A stretch of 64,000 nt of DNA from Datura wrightii (taxonomy: Eukaryota; Streptophyta; Magnoliopsida; Solanales; Solanaceae). The position numbers and the translations under genes were made by a program. Under the pieces are notes generated by a model. The model searched no databases. It was not told the origin of the DNA and was given only the letters and a program-made list of their open reading frames with translations. Location: the NCBI GenBank assembly GCA_035772735.1, contig JASDFA010000001.1:73372001-73436000 (forward strand). Reading direction: 5' to 3'. Below are positions 10,921 to 21,092 of the stretch, one piece after another. The stretch's first letter is position 1. Each line of letters starts with the position of its first letter.

Positions 10921-11659
10921 ATTCTCATGGAGGAAGGAGCAAAGCCAACTGTACAACATCAGTGGAGGTTGAATCCGATGATGAAGGATGTGGTTAGGAA
11001 GGAAGTGATTAAATGGCTTGATGCAGGTCTGGTCTATCCTATTTCAGATAGCAAATGGGTTAGCCCGTTTAGTGTGTTTCAAAGAAAGGAGGGATGACCG
11101 TGGTCACCAATGAGAAAAATGAGCTGATCCCTACACGCACAGTCATAGGCTGGCGTATTTGCATGGACTACAGAAAGCTCAATGAGGCCACAAGGAAAGA
11201 TCACTATCCTATCCCGTTTATTGATCAAATATTGGACAGATTGGCTGGTCAAGAATATTATTGTTTCCTTGACAGCTATTCTGGCTATAACAAGATAGCT
11301 ATAGTACCGGAGGACCAGGAGAAGACTACTTTCACATGTCCTTATGGGACATATGCTTTCCGGCGGATGCCATTTGGTTTATGCAATGCACCCGCCACAT
11401 TCCAAAGATGCATGATAGCGATCTTCCACGATATGGTGGAAGATTTCGTTGAGGTATTTATGGATGATTTTCTATTTTCGATAATTCGTTTGCTACTTGT
11501 TTGCAGAATCTTGATAGGGTGCTAGCTCGTTGTGAAGAATCCAACCTTGTACTAAACTGGGAGAAATGTCATTTCTTAGTCAGGGAGAGTATCTTCCTTG
11601 GCCATAAAGTGTCTTGCAAGGGGTTGGAAGACGATCGTGCAAAGATCGAGATTATTGAA
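10921..11659 (+). pseudogene. Athila reverse transcriptase, copy 2
   Basis: Second RT, starting inside the RT entry region (EGAKPTVQHQWRLNP). It repeats every block of copy 1: YPISDSKWVSP, GWRICMDYRKLNEATRKDHYP, FLDSYSGYNKIAI (here the DG after FL is DS) and FGLCNAPATFQRCM, with FMDDF at about 11459-11473. Frameshifts lie near 11090 (a base lost in the QCV block) and just after FMDDF near 11473. The reading resumes from 11501 and stays open through position 11658, where copy 1 has its TAA. Confidence 0.9.
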
Positions 11660-12264
11660 AAGCTACCACCACCTGTATCAGTGAAGGGTGTTCATAGTTT
11701 TCTCGGACATGCAGGGTTCTACAGACAATTCATCAAGAACTTCTCTAAAATTTCTAGACCAATATGCAGGTTGCTAGAAAAAGAGGTGAAGTTCGAGTTT
11801 GATGAGGATTGTGTCAAAGCATTCGAGGAGTTGAAACAGAAGTCGATAGAAGCACCTATCCTCATTTTTCCGGATTGGGAGCAACCGTTTGAATTAATGT
11901 GTGATGCAAGTGATGTGGCAGTAAGAGCTGTATTGGAACAGTGGAGATATAGAATTTTTCATTCTATTCATTATGCAAGAAAAACACTACACGCAACCCA
12001 AGTCAATTATGCAGTCACAGAAAAAGAGATGCAAGCATTGGTGTTCGCGTTTGATAAATTCAGGTCCTATTTGGTGGGTTTTAGAGTAGTGGTGTATACC
12101 GATCATGCAGCGATTCAGTATCTGTTTAACAAGAAGGATGCAAGGCCCAGGTTGATAAGATGGATCTTGTTGTTACAAGAGTTTGACCTAGAGATTTGGG
12201 ACAGAAAAAGGAGCGAGAATCAAGTGGCAGATCACCTATCGCGATTGGAAAGCCGGTCACATGT
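11660..12264 (+). pseudogene. Athila RNase H, copy 2
   Basis: Open throughout, unlike copy 1: [70 protein letters not shown] and [17 protein letters not shown]. It keeps TDHAAIQ and DHLSRLE where copy 1 has a stop and DHLLRLV, and so is nearer the presumed original. The change to VRAV in the second block may still affect function. Confidence 0.9.
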
Positions 12265-13620
12265 TAAGGAATATGAAAGCATCAAAGAAGAGTTTCCTGA
12301 TGAGAAGCTCTTGGCAATAAGGGAGGCTAAAATCCCTTGGTATGAAGACATTGTGAATTTGCTAGTGAGTGGAGTCTATCCACCGGAGGTTATGGCTCAG
12401 CATAGAAAGAAGTTGAGACATGATTGCAGGTATTATATTTTGGATGAGCCGTACTTGTTTAAGCAGGGACCGGATCAGGTGATGAGAAGATGCATTCCGG
12501 AGAGCCAGATTGCAGAAGTGTTGAGGAGTTGTCCCTCGTCATTGTATGGAGGGCACCAGGAGGCGAGCGGACAGCGCACAAGGTGCTACAGTAAGGTTTC
12601 TTTTGGCCTACACTGTTCAGAGACTCTATGGCATATGTAAAAATGTGTGATAGATGTCAAAGAACAGGCACAATTGGTAGAAGGCAAGAAATACCACTGC
12701 AGCAGATATTAGAAGTGGAGATCTTTGATGTATGGGGTATAGATTTCATGGGCCCATTCCCACCGTCATTTGGTAATTGTTACATCTTGGTGGCCATTGA
12801 TTATGTATCAAAGTGGGTTGAAGCAATAGCCTTCTGCAGGAATGACAAAAAGGTGGTAATGAAATTTGTGAAAAAGCACATTTTCACCAGGTTTGGGACA
12901 CCCCGAGCCATTCTCAGTGATGGAGAGGCTCATTTCGTAAATGCAAGTTTCAAGAATTTGCTAGCTAAGTATGGGGTGCGCAACAAGGTACAAAGAACAT
13001 ATCATCCCCAAACTAGTGGGCAAGTTGAGGTGTCGAACAGAGAAGTAAAGCAGATTCTACAGAAGACAGTGAATGCACAACGTAGTGATTGGTCAAGCAA
13101 ACTCGACAATGCGTTGTGGGCTTATAGAACTACATACAAGACACAAATTGGGACTTCTCCGTACAGATTGGTCTATGGAAACGCGTGTCATCTGCCTGTG
13201 GAGCTAGAACACCGAGCTTTCTGGGCCGTGAGGAAATTGAACATGGATCTAGAGCTAGGTGGTAAGAAGAGGCTGATGCAACTCAGCGAACTTGATGAGT
13301 TTCGTTGGCATGCTTATGAAAGTGCCAAGTGATACAAAGAGAAAACAAAGAGGTGGCACGATAAGCATATGGTGCATCGGATCTTTGAGCCGTGGAAGAA
13401 AGTATTGCTATTCAATTCAAGATTGAGGCTTTTTCCAGGAAAATTGCGGTCCAAATGGTCAGGGCTGTTTGAAGTGGTAAGAATAATCCCGCACGGGGCG
13501 GTGGAGTTGTGGCAAGAAGATAGAAGTGCCAGTTTTTTAGTAAATAGGCAGTGATGTAAGCATTATTGGGATGAGGACGTTATTCGAGAGAAGACATCCA
13601 TCACTCTAGAGGATGATTGA
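12265..13620 (+). pseudogene. Athila integrase, copy 2
   Basis: The zinc-binding part is frameshifted near 12560 (GGHQEASG instead of a [14 protein letters not shown] sequence). The core is open at 12628-13332: [47 protein letters not shown] and [18 protein letters not shown] at 13330-13332 breaks it before YKEKTKRW. The C-terminal domain continues at 13369-13554 with [17 protein letters not shown], then a second TGA at about 13552. DDE residues are present. Confidence 0.9.
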
Positions 13621-14900
13621 GCATTGAATGACGTCGAGCCGCGACGGTAAATCAGGCGCTGCACGGGAGGCAACCCGTGAAATTGTTGTAATAGATGAGT
13701 TGAAATATTTGAAAAAAAGGAGAAAAAACAAGAAAAAGAGAAAAAGAAAAAAAATAAAATTTTGTTTGCGTTGAAACCTAAGAATTCTAACCAATTTCTT
13801 GTGGTGAAGTGATTTTCAAGCGGAACGAAGGGCAAAAATGCAAAAAAACGCAAAGGAAAAAATCGAGGTGAGAAAAATAAAAATGGACACATTACAGTGA
13901 GCCTACGCGATGGCTCCGTGTCACGGAGGGGGTGCTCCGCGTTGCCCTCCGTGACATGTTGAAGAGTGTTCCGGATTTTTTTAAAAATCCAAAACACTGG
14001 CGCGATGGCTCCGTGTCACGGAGGGGGTGCTCCGTGTTACCCTCCGTGACACATTGAGTGTTACATGGCGTCGGGTCACACCGGGTTGCCGGGTAACCCA
14101 CGCGAAATATCACTTAAAAACCCTAATTTCCCTCAATTTCTTCATTATTTTCCCTTTCCTCCGCGACCAACACCCCAAATTCCCTTCTCTCCCAACGTGA
14201 CATGGACCTAGGCATTGATTTTCTTCAAGTTTTCTTCAATTTCATCAGATTAAAGGTATGTTCTTGAACTTTACCTCATTTTTGCTTGAATTTTCGATTC
14301 TTGAACATGTGTTGTGATTGAAACTTTCCCTAAGTGGAAATTAAGTAAGAATTCATTTAAGTTATGATTGATGGATGTTCATAGTATTGTTGTGAGTATA
14401 TGAACTCGATGAATGCATGTGTTATTGAATTTTTGCGAAATTGTTAGCTAGGGTTGGAATTTGAATATGAAGAAGACTAAAATTGTTTGAAATGTTGAAC
14501 AAAATTGGGTTGTGCATGTTGGGTGAATTGAATTATGTTGTGATTAATGTTTAATATGCTACGTAGACAAGGTGTTTTCAGGAGAATGTAATTGGTAAAT
14601 TGCATGGGGTGTTGAGAACAAAAATTTGGCTAAGTGCTATGATGGTGGAAGTTAATTGTTGGCGATAATTTTATTCATTGTACGAAGTCTGAGTAGTACA
14701 TAGTAATTTTTCCATCGATTTATATGAATGCACTAAGCCGGTTGAATGTTAAGAATGAGAAAAATCATGAATGTCTTGTCAAAATTGTTTTGGTTGTGGC
14801 TAAAGACTAAGTGTGGGGTGACCTAATTAAACCCAACCTTAGTTGAAGCTAATTGTGACTTTAATAATATTGGGATTGTATCTTCGATTGTAAAGGAAAA
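13621..14900 (+). other. Athila spacer between pol copy 2 and ORF3, with a possible internal promoter
   Basis: No gene. 13621-13855 repeats the spacer after copy 1. At 13906-13966 and 14001-14061 a nearly identical GC-rich unit (CGCGATGGCTCCGTG, then TCACGGAGGGGGTGCTCCG) occurs twice with a 95-bp period. About 40 bp later come CACTTAAAAACCCTAATTTCC and a CT-rich stretch that looks like a plant promoter/leader. A good splice-donor word (AAAG/GTATGT) is at 14253-14260. An AAGTGTGGGG tract is at 14809-14818. The promoter and intron are inference. Confidence 0.6.
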
Positions 14901-16117
14901 ATGTCAGGCAGGCAAGACAAAGGAAAGGGCGCATCCACATCGAGCGCCGACAGAAAAAGAATAAGTTTGGGAACAGCAGTTCCAGCAGCACGAGCGGTTT
15001 CGAGAGGCCAACGCCGATAATACGGAACTCGATGGGTAACTGACAAAGAGAAGAAATGGTATGCAAAACACAAAGAAACCAAATACTTCCCGGAAGAGCA
15101 TATATCAAGGGAGCCGTTGGCACAGGAATTCCTACGGATCGTACACCGGATTGACACCGCTTGGCTGAACTTCATCTTCGAAGAGCCCAGGAAGTGCAAT
15201 CTCCATCTCATTCGAGAGTTCTATGCCAACTGGAACCTGACCCTCCGTAGTCACACTGTCAAGATCAGGGGGTAGGTTGTCACTTTTTAGCCCCTTCACC
15301 TGAATGCTATCTTGGGGGCGCGGGACACAGACGCCCATGTCCTTTGGCGGAACATCACTCAACCTCATGCGGACATCAGACGCACTCTATGTGGAGCCCG
15401 TTCGACAACAAGGTGGAGCAGCCACAAGGATAGGGGCTACCATCAGACACTGCCCTACTCGAAGATGAACAGGGAAGCCAGGATCTGGCTTAAAATTGTG
15501 TGCTCATGCTTGATCCCGGGGGTGCACATGACAGATGTCACCCGGGAACAAGTCTACTTGGTGTATGCCCTGATGAAGGGGCTTGAAATAAATGTTGGGC
15601 GGTGATCATCTCCGCCATGAAGAGAGCCCGACTACATTAGGGGCACAGATACGGGTTTGGTGGTTTGCTTTCCATGTTCTTGAGGGGCCATGATATCGAG
15701 GAGGAGGCCCTGGATTACATCCCATAGATTGACAGGCGTGCCTTGGATGTAACCAAAACCAAGGCACCTGACACTACTCATGGGCCAGTGCTCACACTGG
15801 CCGAGCGACATGCTCGGGATGATTAGTATATGGCCCGCATGTACGGGATGCAGATGTTGTAGCTGCGCATTTGTGGGAGGCCTGCAACGGAGGATGAGCT
15901 ATGGCAGCTCGAGCTGGATTACCCATTCAGTGAGAATGCCTGAGCTCTATGCAGAGTGGGGAACGCATTTATGGAGCCTGTAGATGATGACGTCCCCATC
16001 GATGAGGAGACACGATGGGAGGACTCAGATGTTGAGTCAGATGAGGACAGCGGGAGCGATTCTGATATGGGAGACGAGGCAACGAAACCTGATGAAGAAG
16101 TTGAATACTTTGATTGA
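14901..16117 (+). pseudogene. Athila ORF3 ('env-like', putative plant transposon protein domain), broken
   Basis: Third ORF of Athila-type elements; its role is not established, and the name envelope-like rests on position only. ATG 14901 begins MSGRQDKGKGAST. Conserved stretches follow in shifting frames: KKWYAKHKETKYFPEEHI and SREPLAQEFL, then IREFYANWNLT, QTLPYSKMNREARIWLKI, CLIPGVHMTDVTREQVY and YALMKGLEINVG. The acidic tail is DDDVPIDEET-like and ends at TGA 16115-16117. Stops occur after about residue 40 and near 15275, 15603 and beyond. I see no clear transmembrane segment in the readable parts. The first base after the spacer and the separate ATG suggest expression from its own transcript. 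Confidence 0.8.
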
Positions 16118-17877
16118 TAAAGGAGTTTCACATCCACCTTTGTGATATGTTGAATTTTGTGAACACTGGGGACAATGTTCGGTTTAAGTGTGGGGTGGGA
16201 GTAGTTAGGTGCCAGCTGCTTCATTTTTGTTTATGTTTATGTTTTGTTGTTGTGCCTGTGAAAAATTTGACCATGTGACTTTGTGTTATGTGTTCTATAA
16301 TTAAGTGGTGTTGTAATGAATGTTAAGCTGTTGTGTAAATATTTTTGTTTCCTATCGAAATTATCAAAATTTTTAAATTTTTTTTGTTAAATTTCTTTTA
16401 TGTTGGGTTTCTCGACCTTTGTTTTCGGTGCTTTTACCGAGAATAGTCCTATTGTACCGAAGTCATAGATAGTGACCGTTCCCTATGATGGATGGACGAC
16501 CGTCTTAATGGAAATATAGTTGATAGGAGTAGTTTTTTTTCTTTCATTCTTTCTTTTGTTTGTGTCCTAAACGTGTCGCTACTTCAAGGTTCGGAATTCT
16601 TGTTACGTGTTGTACATGATATTAAGTTGCAAAGGTGATTCATATGAAAGCATGCAAATGTGTAAACATGTTGAGATACCTAGGCCATAGAGTTCGATTC
16701 GGTGTGATCGAGGCTTAATAGAGAATTCTTGTAATTAGCTAATTGAAGAGTCTGTGAATATGTCTTGAGTTGAGCATGTGCATTAAGTATGAGGTGAGGG
16801 TTCGATTATTCCTTGCTATTGTGAAGTGTCTAGAACTTGCCTGGTATGTGTACGAAACAAAATGAAGGATGTGTATTGCAGGAAAGGATGTAGGCATTTC
16901 TTTGATTAAACCGAAAGTTTCTCCATTATCATACCTACCTTGAATGTACATCCTAGTTAGCCGCATTGAGCCTTTAGCTTTTTTTATCTTTCTTTGAAGA
17001 TGTACAAACCGAGCTTAATCCCTTCTTTCCATTAGCCATGAATTTGATCCAAAACTCTTAAGCGCTCAAGTAAAATAATTTTCCCACAGAGTAAAGGAGT
17101 GAGAATTGTGAAAAGGAAAGAAAAGCGGAAGTGGTGAAAGTTAAAGCAAAGGTCAAAGGTGCACTTGCTGAAATTAAATAAACTAAAGATGTATAACTAG
17201 TCTTTGCTAGTAAGTCGAGTGTGCTTAAAGAAATAGGAACAAGAACAAAGAAAAAAATTCTCCAAGAATGGGAGGATGAAGGAAGGAAAAAAAATGACCG
17301 TAATGATGGTGGGATGTATTGAAAAGCGCTTAAGGAAGCTAGTTGCTATTATTGGTTGGCCCAGTATTTGCTAGTTCCTTAGCTTACATTACAATCCGTT
17401 AAGTCCTACATGATCTTACATCACTCGTCCTTATATTAGTGGAGTAATACACTTGAGGCAAGCCTATTGTTCATGACATGATGCATGTGAATTCCTTGGG
17501 AGAGAGAGAAATTGTATTCATATACCCCGACATGTAGTGCTTTGGAAATCATATGATAGCAAAGGGGGTAGTTTTCTTGTTTTGTGAGGGCACATGCTTG
17601 ACGAGAGATTAATTTCGTGTCGGATGTCTTGATCAGTTGATTTTCACGAGTTTGCCAAGAGTAATTTCCAAGAATCAGTCGAGAATTGATTCTTGAGCTT
17701 AGGAGGTCTTAATGTGATGTACTCCATTGTAGTGATGAGACTATGCATGTTTTCTTGATGATTTGCTATATTAAATAATCGGTATAGCCGTAGCTTGAAT
17801 TGTTGAGCCAAAGTAGCTATGCGTGAGTGTCAATTGCATGAGATGTGAGAATATTATTCGAGGACGAACAAGAGTTT
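16118..17877 (+). other. Athila 3' untranslated region
   Basis: About 1.76 kb without any supported coding sequence. It contains a PPT-like TTTAAGTGTGGGGT at 16183-16196, identical to the true PPT word, and at 17856-17868 the word ATTCGAGGACGAA, ten bases before the PPT. The rest is AT-rich with purine-rich runs at 17090-17300. Confidence 0.75.
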
Positions 17878-17891
17878 AAGTGTGGGGTAAG
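17878..17891 (+). other. Athila polypurine tract
   Basis: AAGTGTGGGGTAAG directly precedes the right LTR start TGATCTTGGG. Same word as the Athila PPT known from other plants. Primes plus-strand DNA synthesis. Confidence 0.88.
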
Positions 17892-19054
17892 TGATCTTGG
17901 GCAGAATTTCGTGCCCAAGTGATACTCAAATGGTTCATTTCAACTTGTTTGTATATCATTATTCTGTACATTCTCATGTGATTTGTAGTTAAATGTGAAT
18001 TTATACTAACCAACATGATTAGTGTTGTTTTGCAGGTAAAGTGAAATTTTGGGAAGCTAAGATACATGTTGGTAAAATCGGGAATGGACTTGGAAATAAG
18101 GAGTGAAAAAGGACATGGAAGATCAGCAAAAGCAAGGGCTCCGCGATGGAGTCGTGTCATGTTGCCATCGCGAAGGCACTCTGCCTCAGAGGAAATAAAT
18201 TTGGCAATTTCCAGTGGAGGTGCGCGATAGCATCGTGTCACGTTGTCCAGGCTCTACGATGCAGGCTGTGGCACGTTGAGGTTAAATTGCCTGGGGCGCC
18301 GACTTCCAGTGAAGGTCCGCGATACATCCGTGGCACGGAGGGAGTGCTCCGAGATACACTCCGTGCCACGTTTCTTGTTATTATGGGAAAAATTCTCAAT
18401 ACTATAAATAGCACACTTAGGTTTTATATTAAACATTCTGACTTGGTTGAGCAAGAACGTGGGTTACAGGTAGTTGAGGGAACGAAAGTTCTAGGGTTCT
18501 TCTCTATCTCTTTCTCTTTTATCTCAATTGTTTGTATAAATTCTACTTATGTGATGATGTTAAATCCACAAATGAGTGGCTAAATTCACTTCTTGCTAAG
18601 GTTAAGAACAATTGTAGTGGAATGTAATTGTTAATCATTTCAGTTTTCATCTTTTCTTCAATGGTTGTTCTATCAATTCTTGTTCTTACTGCATTAATGT
18701 TTGGATAATGTTAACGTATATCTAAAAAATCCAATTTTGATTTTGAAAAGGAAAGAAATTGGAAAGATGTGAATTGGTAGGATATGATCTCTCCTTAGTT
18801 TGGAAAATTGAGAATTGATTTACATTCAGAATAGAAATATATCTGAAAGTCTTATTAGTCAATTAAGGAATCGGGAATGTATGGCTAGAAGATGAAATCC
18901 TTTTATCACAGAAATGTAGATTAAGGCTCATGATTCTTAAGTTGGATAGGAATTGAAAGTTCCAATCCATAGGCAATATTCTTGACTAGCAACCGAAGGA
19001 AAGATTAATTGAATTGTATTGATAAATTAATTCCCTGCATGTTCGTTTTAACTA
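17892..19054 (+). repeat. Athila right LTR, 3' end missing
   Basis: Matches the left LTR from its first base to the word CTGCATGTTCGTTTTAAC, which ends at 19054 (left counterpart near 4932). The last ~255 bp are absent. U3 array words are at 18138-18370 and TATAAATA at 18403-18410. The sequence after 19054 is the inside of another LTR in the opposite orientation. Confidence 0.9.
18138..18410 (+). promoter_or_regulatory. Athila right LTR U3: inverted-word array plus TATA box
   Basis: CTCCGCGATGGAGTCGTG, CCATCGCGAAGG, TCCGCGATACATCCGTGGCACGG-type words and ACTCCGTGCCACG, then TATAAATA at 18403-18410. Same order as the left LTR, with scattered substitutions. Confidence 0.65.
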
Positions 19055-20661
19055 TTGCTTTAGAACATGCATACATATGTGAATCTCATGTGTAGTGAAC
19101 ATACATAACTGAAATCATGAGGAACAATGGGAGACTCATCTTGTAACCGACATACCACGATAGATCTTACATCGCCCAAAATATCACACTCAAGTGGGTA
19201 GAGTTGTCCAAAGACTTGGCAGGGCTAGGGACAATAGCATGATATCAATATCAAGCTCGTAGGCCGATAGGGCCAAGGATAGCTCACAAGGGAGGTCCTG
19301 AGGTAACATATAAGTATAAACATATGTTGGTGCATAGTTCTGAGGCATAGGATGATCAACCCTTAGCCTACTCAGTGCTAGACACTACTCCCAAAAACAT
19401 GTATATTCTCTACGTCATTATACAATGAAACTCAACACCATCTATTGATGAAGCTCAATCGTCAAATACATCTCAAGTACAAAATCATGCATATGAGAAT
19501 CTTTAACTCATAACATACCACAAGCTGAAAGATAATTGGGAGTCTTAGCTCCAAAACCATGTGGTAAGCTTAATTCCGGAAAATCATAATTCATACTTAT
19601 ACATGTGGGCATTGACCAAAGCTTTATCACACTTGGAAATACTCAATTCACATCAAAAACATGATTATGAACATGTTTAGCTTTAAAACACGCTTTTCAT
19701 CATAATACCTAATCATCATCATACATTCATCACAAATCTCATATTTTATGAACTTCTCATCATTGGGCTTTTAATTCATAAAACTAGAATTCATGATTTT
19801 TGATTGAAAATAATATAAAACTTTCCCATGCTTCATAATTCAGTGGTACAAACATAATAAAATCATACCCATGTAGAGAATTATGAAATTCATGCATTTG
19901 GGTTAAAACCCCAAAAGATTGGACATAGAATTCTCATGATTTTGAGTGGGATTGGCTATGGGTGTGAAAGAAATCACCCATAAATAACCCTACATACCTG
20001 TTGGTAGCTGATTTTTACACTTCTTTAATAGCCCAAGAAGAAATTGAAGAGAAATTGAGGAACACTAGGCTTGATCACCCTCTCTCACCTTCCTACCTTG
20101 AATTCATGAATGAATAAGGCCTAAAATGAACTTTACCCCTTTATAAGTAATCGTTCATAACTCAAAACAACATAGTTTAGGCCTTAGGAACATAGGAATT
20201 ATAGAAAAGCCCTTACTAAATTTGTAGAAAATAACTGCTAGATGGTCCTAACGAGGGACCCAACGACTTGTCCCCTCTGGCCACGACTCATGGCATGGTC
20301 CGTGAAGTATCAACAGGTCTCCTGGGCTCATAACAAAAGACTTGACAACTCATTGCCTGGTGAACATGTCTCACGGTCACCATCCGTGAAGTGCACTGCC
20401 TGTCTTCCTTCTCTCTTCTTAGTCACCCAACCCATGACTGACCTAACGACTCGTGGGGCCTGACCACGAGTCATGGTCATGCCCGTGGGGATATCATTTC
20501 ATATTTCAAATTCATTCCCTGGGCCTCCCCACGTGTGACATCATGACTCGTGGGCTCCTCTCACGGGTCACCTCATGACCCTTCCTGATGCCTGGTGCCA
20601 AATTTCAATTTTTCTCTATTTCAGCTTCCGAGTCTGATCTTTGGGCTTTTGGAATATAACA
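19055..20661 (-). repeat. Truncated Tekay-type LTR (GAGTCGT family)
   Basis: On the minus strand it starts TGTTATATTCCAAAAGCCC at 20661. No PPT precedes it; the flank is gag sequence of the next element, so this LTR was inserted into that gag. GAGTCGT-type words fill about 20242-20600. Then comes CCTAAACTA and a TATA-like TTATAAAGGGG (plus-strand 20136-20146). Its 3' part (about 600 bp by comparison with 21093-23269) is missing at 19054. Its start resembles the LTR at 1-278, so it may be the 5' LTR of the Tekay-A/B unit. Confidence 0.8.
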
Positions 20662-20880
20662 ATACCCATTCTACAGGACATGTGATACCATCTACTGGTT
20701 GACCTGGGCGGTCAAGGCCTGTACTAGAATTTGTACGGCTGCCCTAAATTCAATGTGCGCAACCGGCTCCAATGCATGGTGCTCATGGGTTGGAGGTGCT
20801 TGTTGGTGCCCGTCTATATTGCCATCCTTGTGGATATTTCCATTTCCATTTCTTCTTCCATTAACTCTATGGGGAGGCAT
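20662..20880 (-). pseudogene. Tekay-type gag N-terminus
   Basis: On the minus strand ATG 20880-20878 opens MPPHRVNGRRNGNGN, followed by a His/Pro-rich part and IEFRAAVQILVQALTAQ, a typical start of Tekay/Del gag. Element F at 58968 starts with the closely similar MPLRRANGRRNGDG. The reading is cut at 20661, after about 70 codons, by the inserted LTR. The rest of gag and pol of this element is not in the window. Confidence 0.8.
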
Positions 20881-21076
20881 GATTCTGCAATCGCAAATAG
20901 CACGAGTTAGAAGGATAGAGAGATATTTCACCATATGACATAGATCATTAAAGAAAGGAACATTTCTTAAATGTCTCATAGCCTCTTCTTCATAAGTATG
21001 GCGTGCTTCAAACCCATGAAGAAGACTCTACTCATATTCTGGCTTTAAGAAACCCTAGGAAACTTCATAACCTATC

Positions 21077-21088
21077 GCTATGATATCA
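21077..21088 (-). other. Primer binding site of the 20662-23269 element
   Basis: Minus strand TGATATCATAGC, four bases after the LTR end, a two-base variant of the plant Ty3 PBS TGGTATCAGAGC (initiator Met tRNA). Confidence 0.7.
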
Positions 21089-21092
21089 AGTT

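Larger units (their letters stand above)
7991..13855 (+). repeat. Tandem duplication of RT-RNaseH-integrase plus spacer (two units, ~2935 bp)
   Basis: Bases 7991-10920 are repeated as 10926-13855 with a constant offset of 2934-2936 bp, at about 94-95% identity by eye. Each unit contains RT, RNase H, integrase and the ~235-bp spacer behind it. At the internal junction (10918-10930) the spacer word AAACGCAAA runs straight into CTCATGGAGGAAGG of RT. At the outer ends, ACGCGGAACTTTCAT (7980s) and AACGCAAAGG (13850s) share only a short ACGC-type homology. Confidence 0.93.
3769..19054 (+). mobile_element. Athila-type Ty3/gypsy element with duplicated pol, right end truncated
   Basis: Order on the plus strand: LTR (3769-5187), PBS TGGCGCCATTGCCGAGGA, gag with a CCHC knuckle, protease, RT-RNaseH-integrase copy 1, spacer, RT-RNaseH-integrase copy 2, spacer with a 95-bp repeat, ORF3, long 3' untranslated region, PPT (AAGTGTGGGG) and right LTR. 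The PBS and PPT words, the gag type and the ORF3 are those known from the Athila clade. It is 15.3 kb long because pol is present twice. The right LTR stops at 19054, about 255 bp short of the left LTR's end, where it meets an unrelated truncated minus-strand LTR, so no target duplication can be read. Confidence 0.93.

Noticed and set aside
13892..14113. Minus-strand ORF with repeated RDTEPSR/VTEGN words
   Set aside because: The peptide repeats are translations of the 95-bp GC-rich repeat; no start context or domain supports a gene.
14901..16117. ORF3 as a true viral envelope gene
   Set aside because: No signal peptide, cleavage site or membrane anchor can be read; the name env-like is positional and the domain is a plant transposon-associated one.
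15919..16224. Ser-rich minus-strand ORF
   Set aside because: Shadow of the acidic tail of ORF3 on the other strand.
3769..19054. Endogenous pararetrovirus (caulimovirus-like) origin of the RT blocks
   Set aside because: LTRs, tRNA-type PBS, PPT and an integrase after RNase H are present, and no movement-protein or coat-protein region is seen; it is an LTR retrotransposon.
20692..20979. Minus-strand ORF as a host gene
   Set aside because: MPPHRVNGRR...EFRAAVQILVQAL is the gag start of a Tekay element, directly downstream of LTR and PBS.
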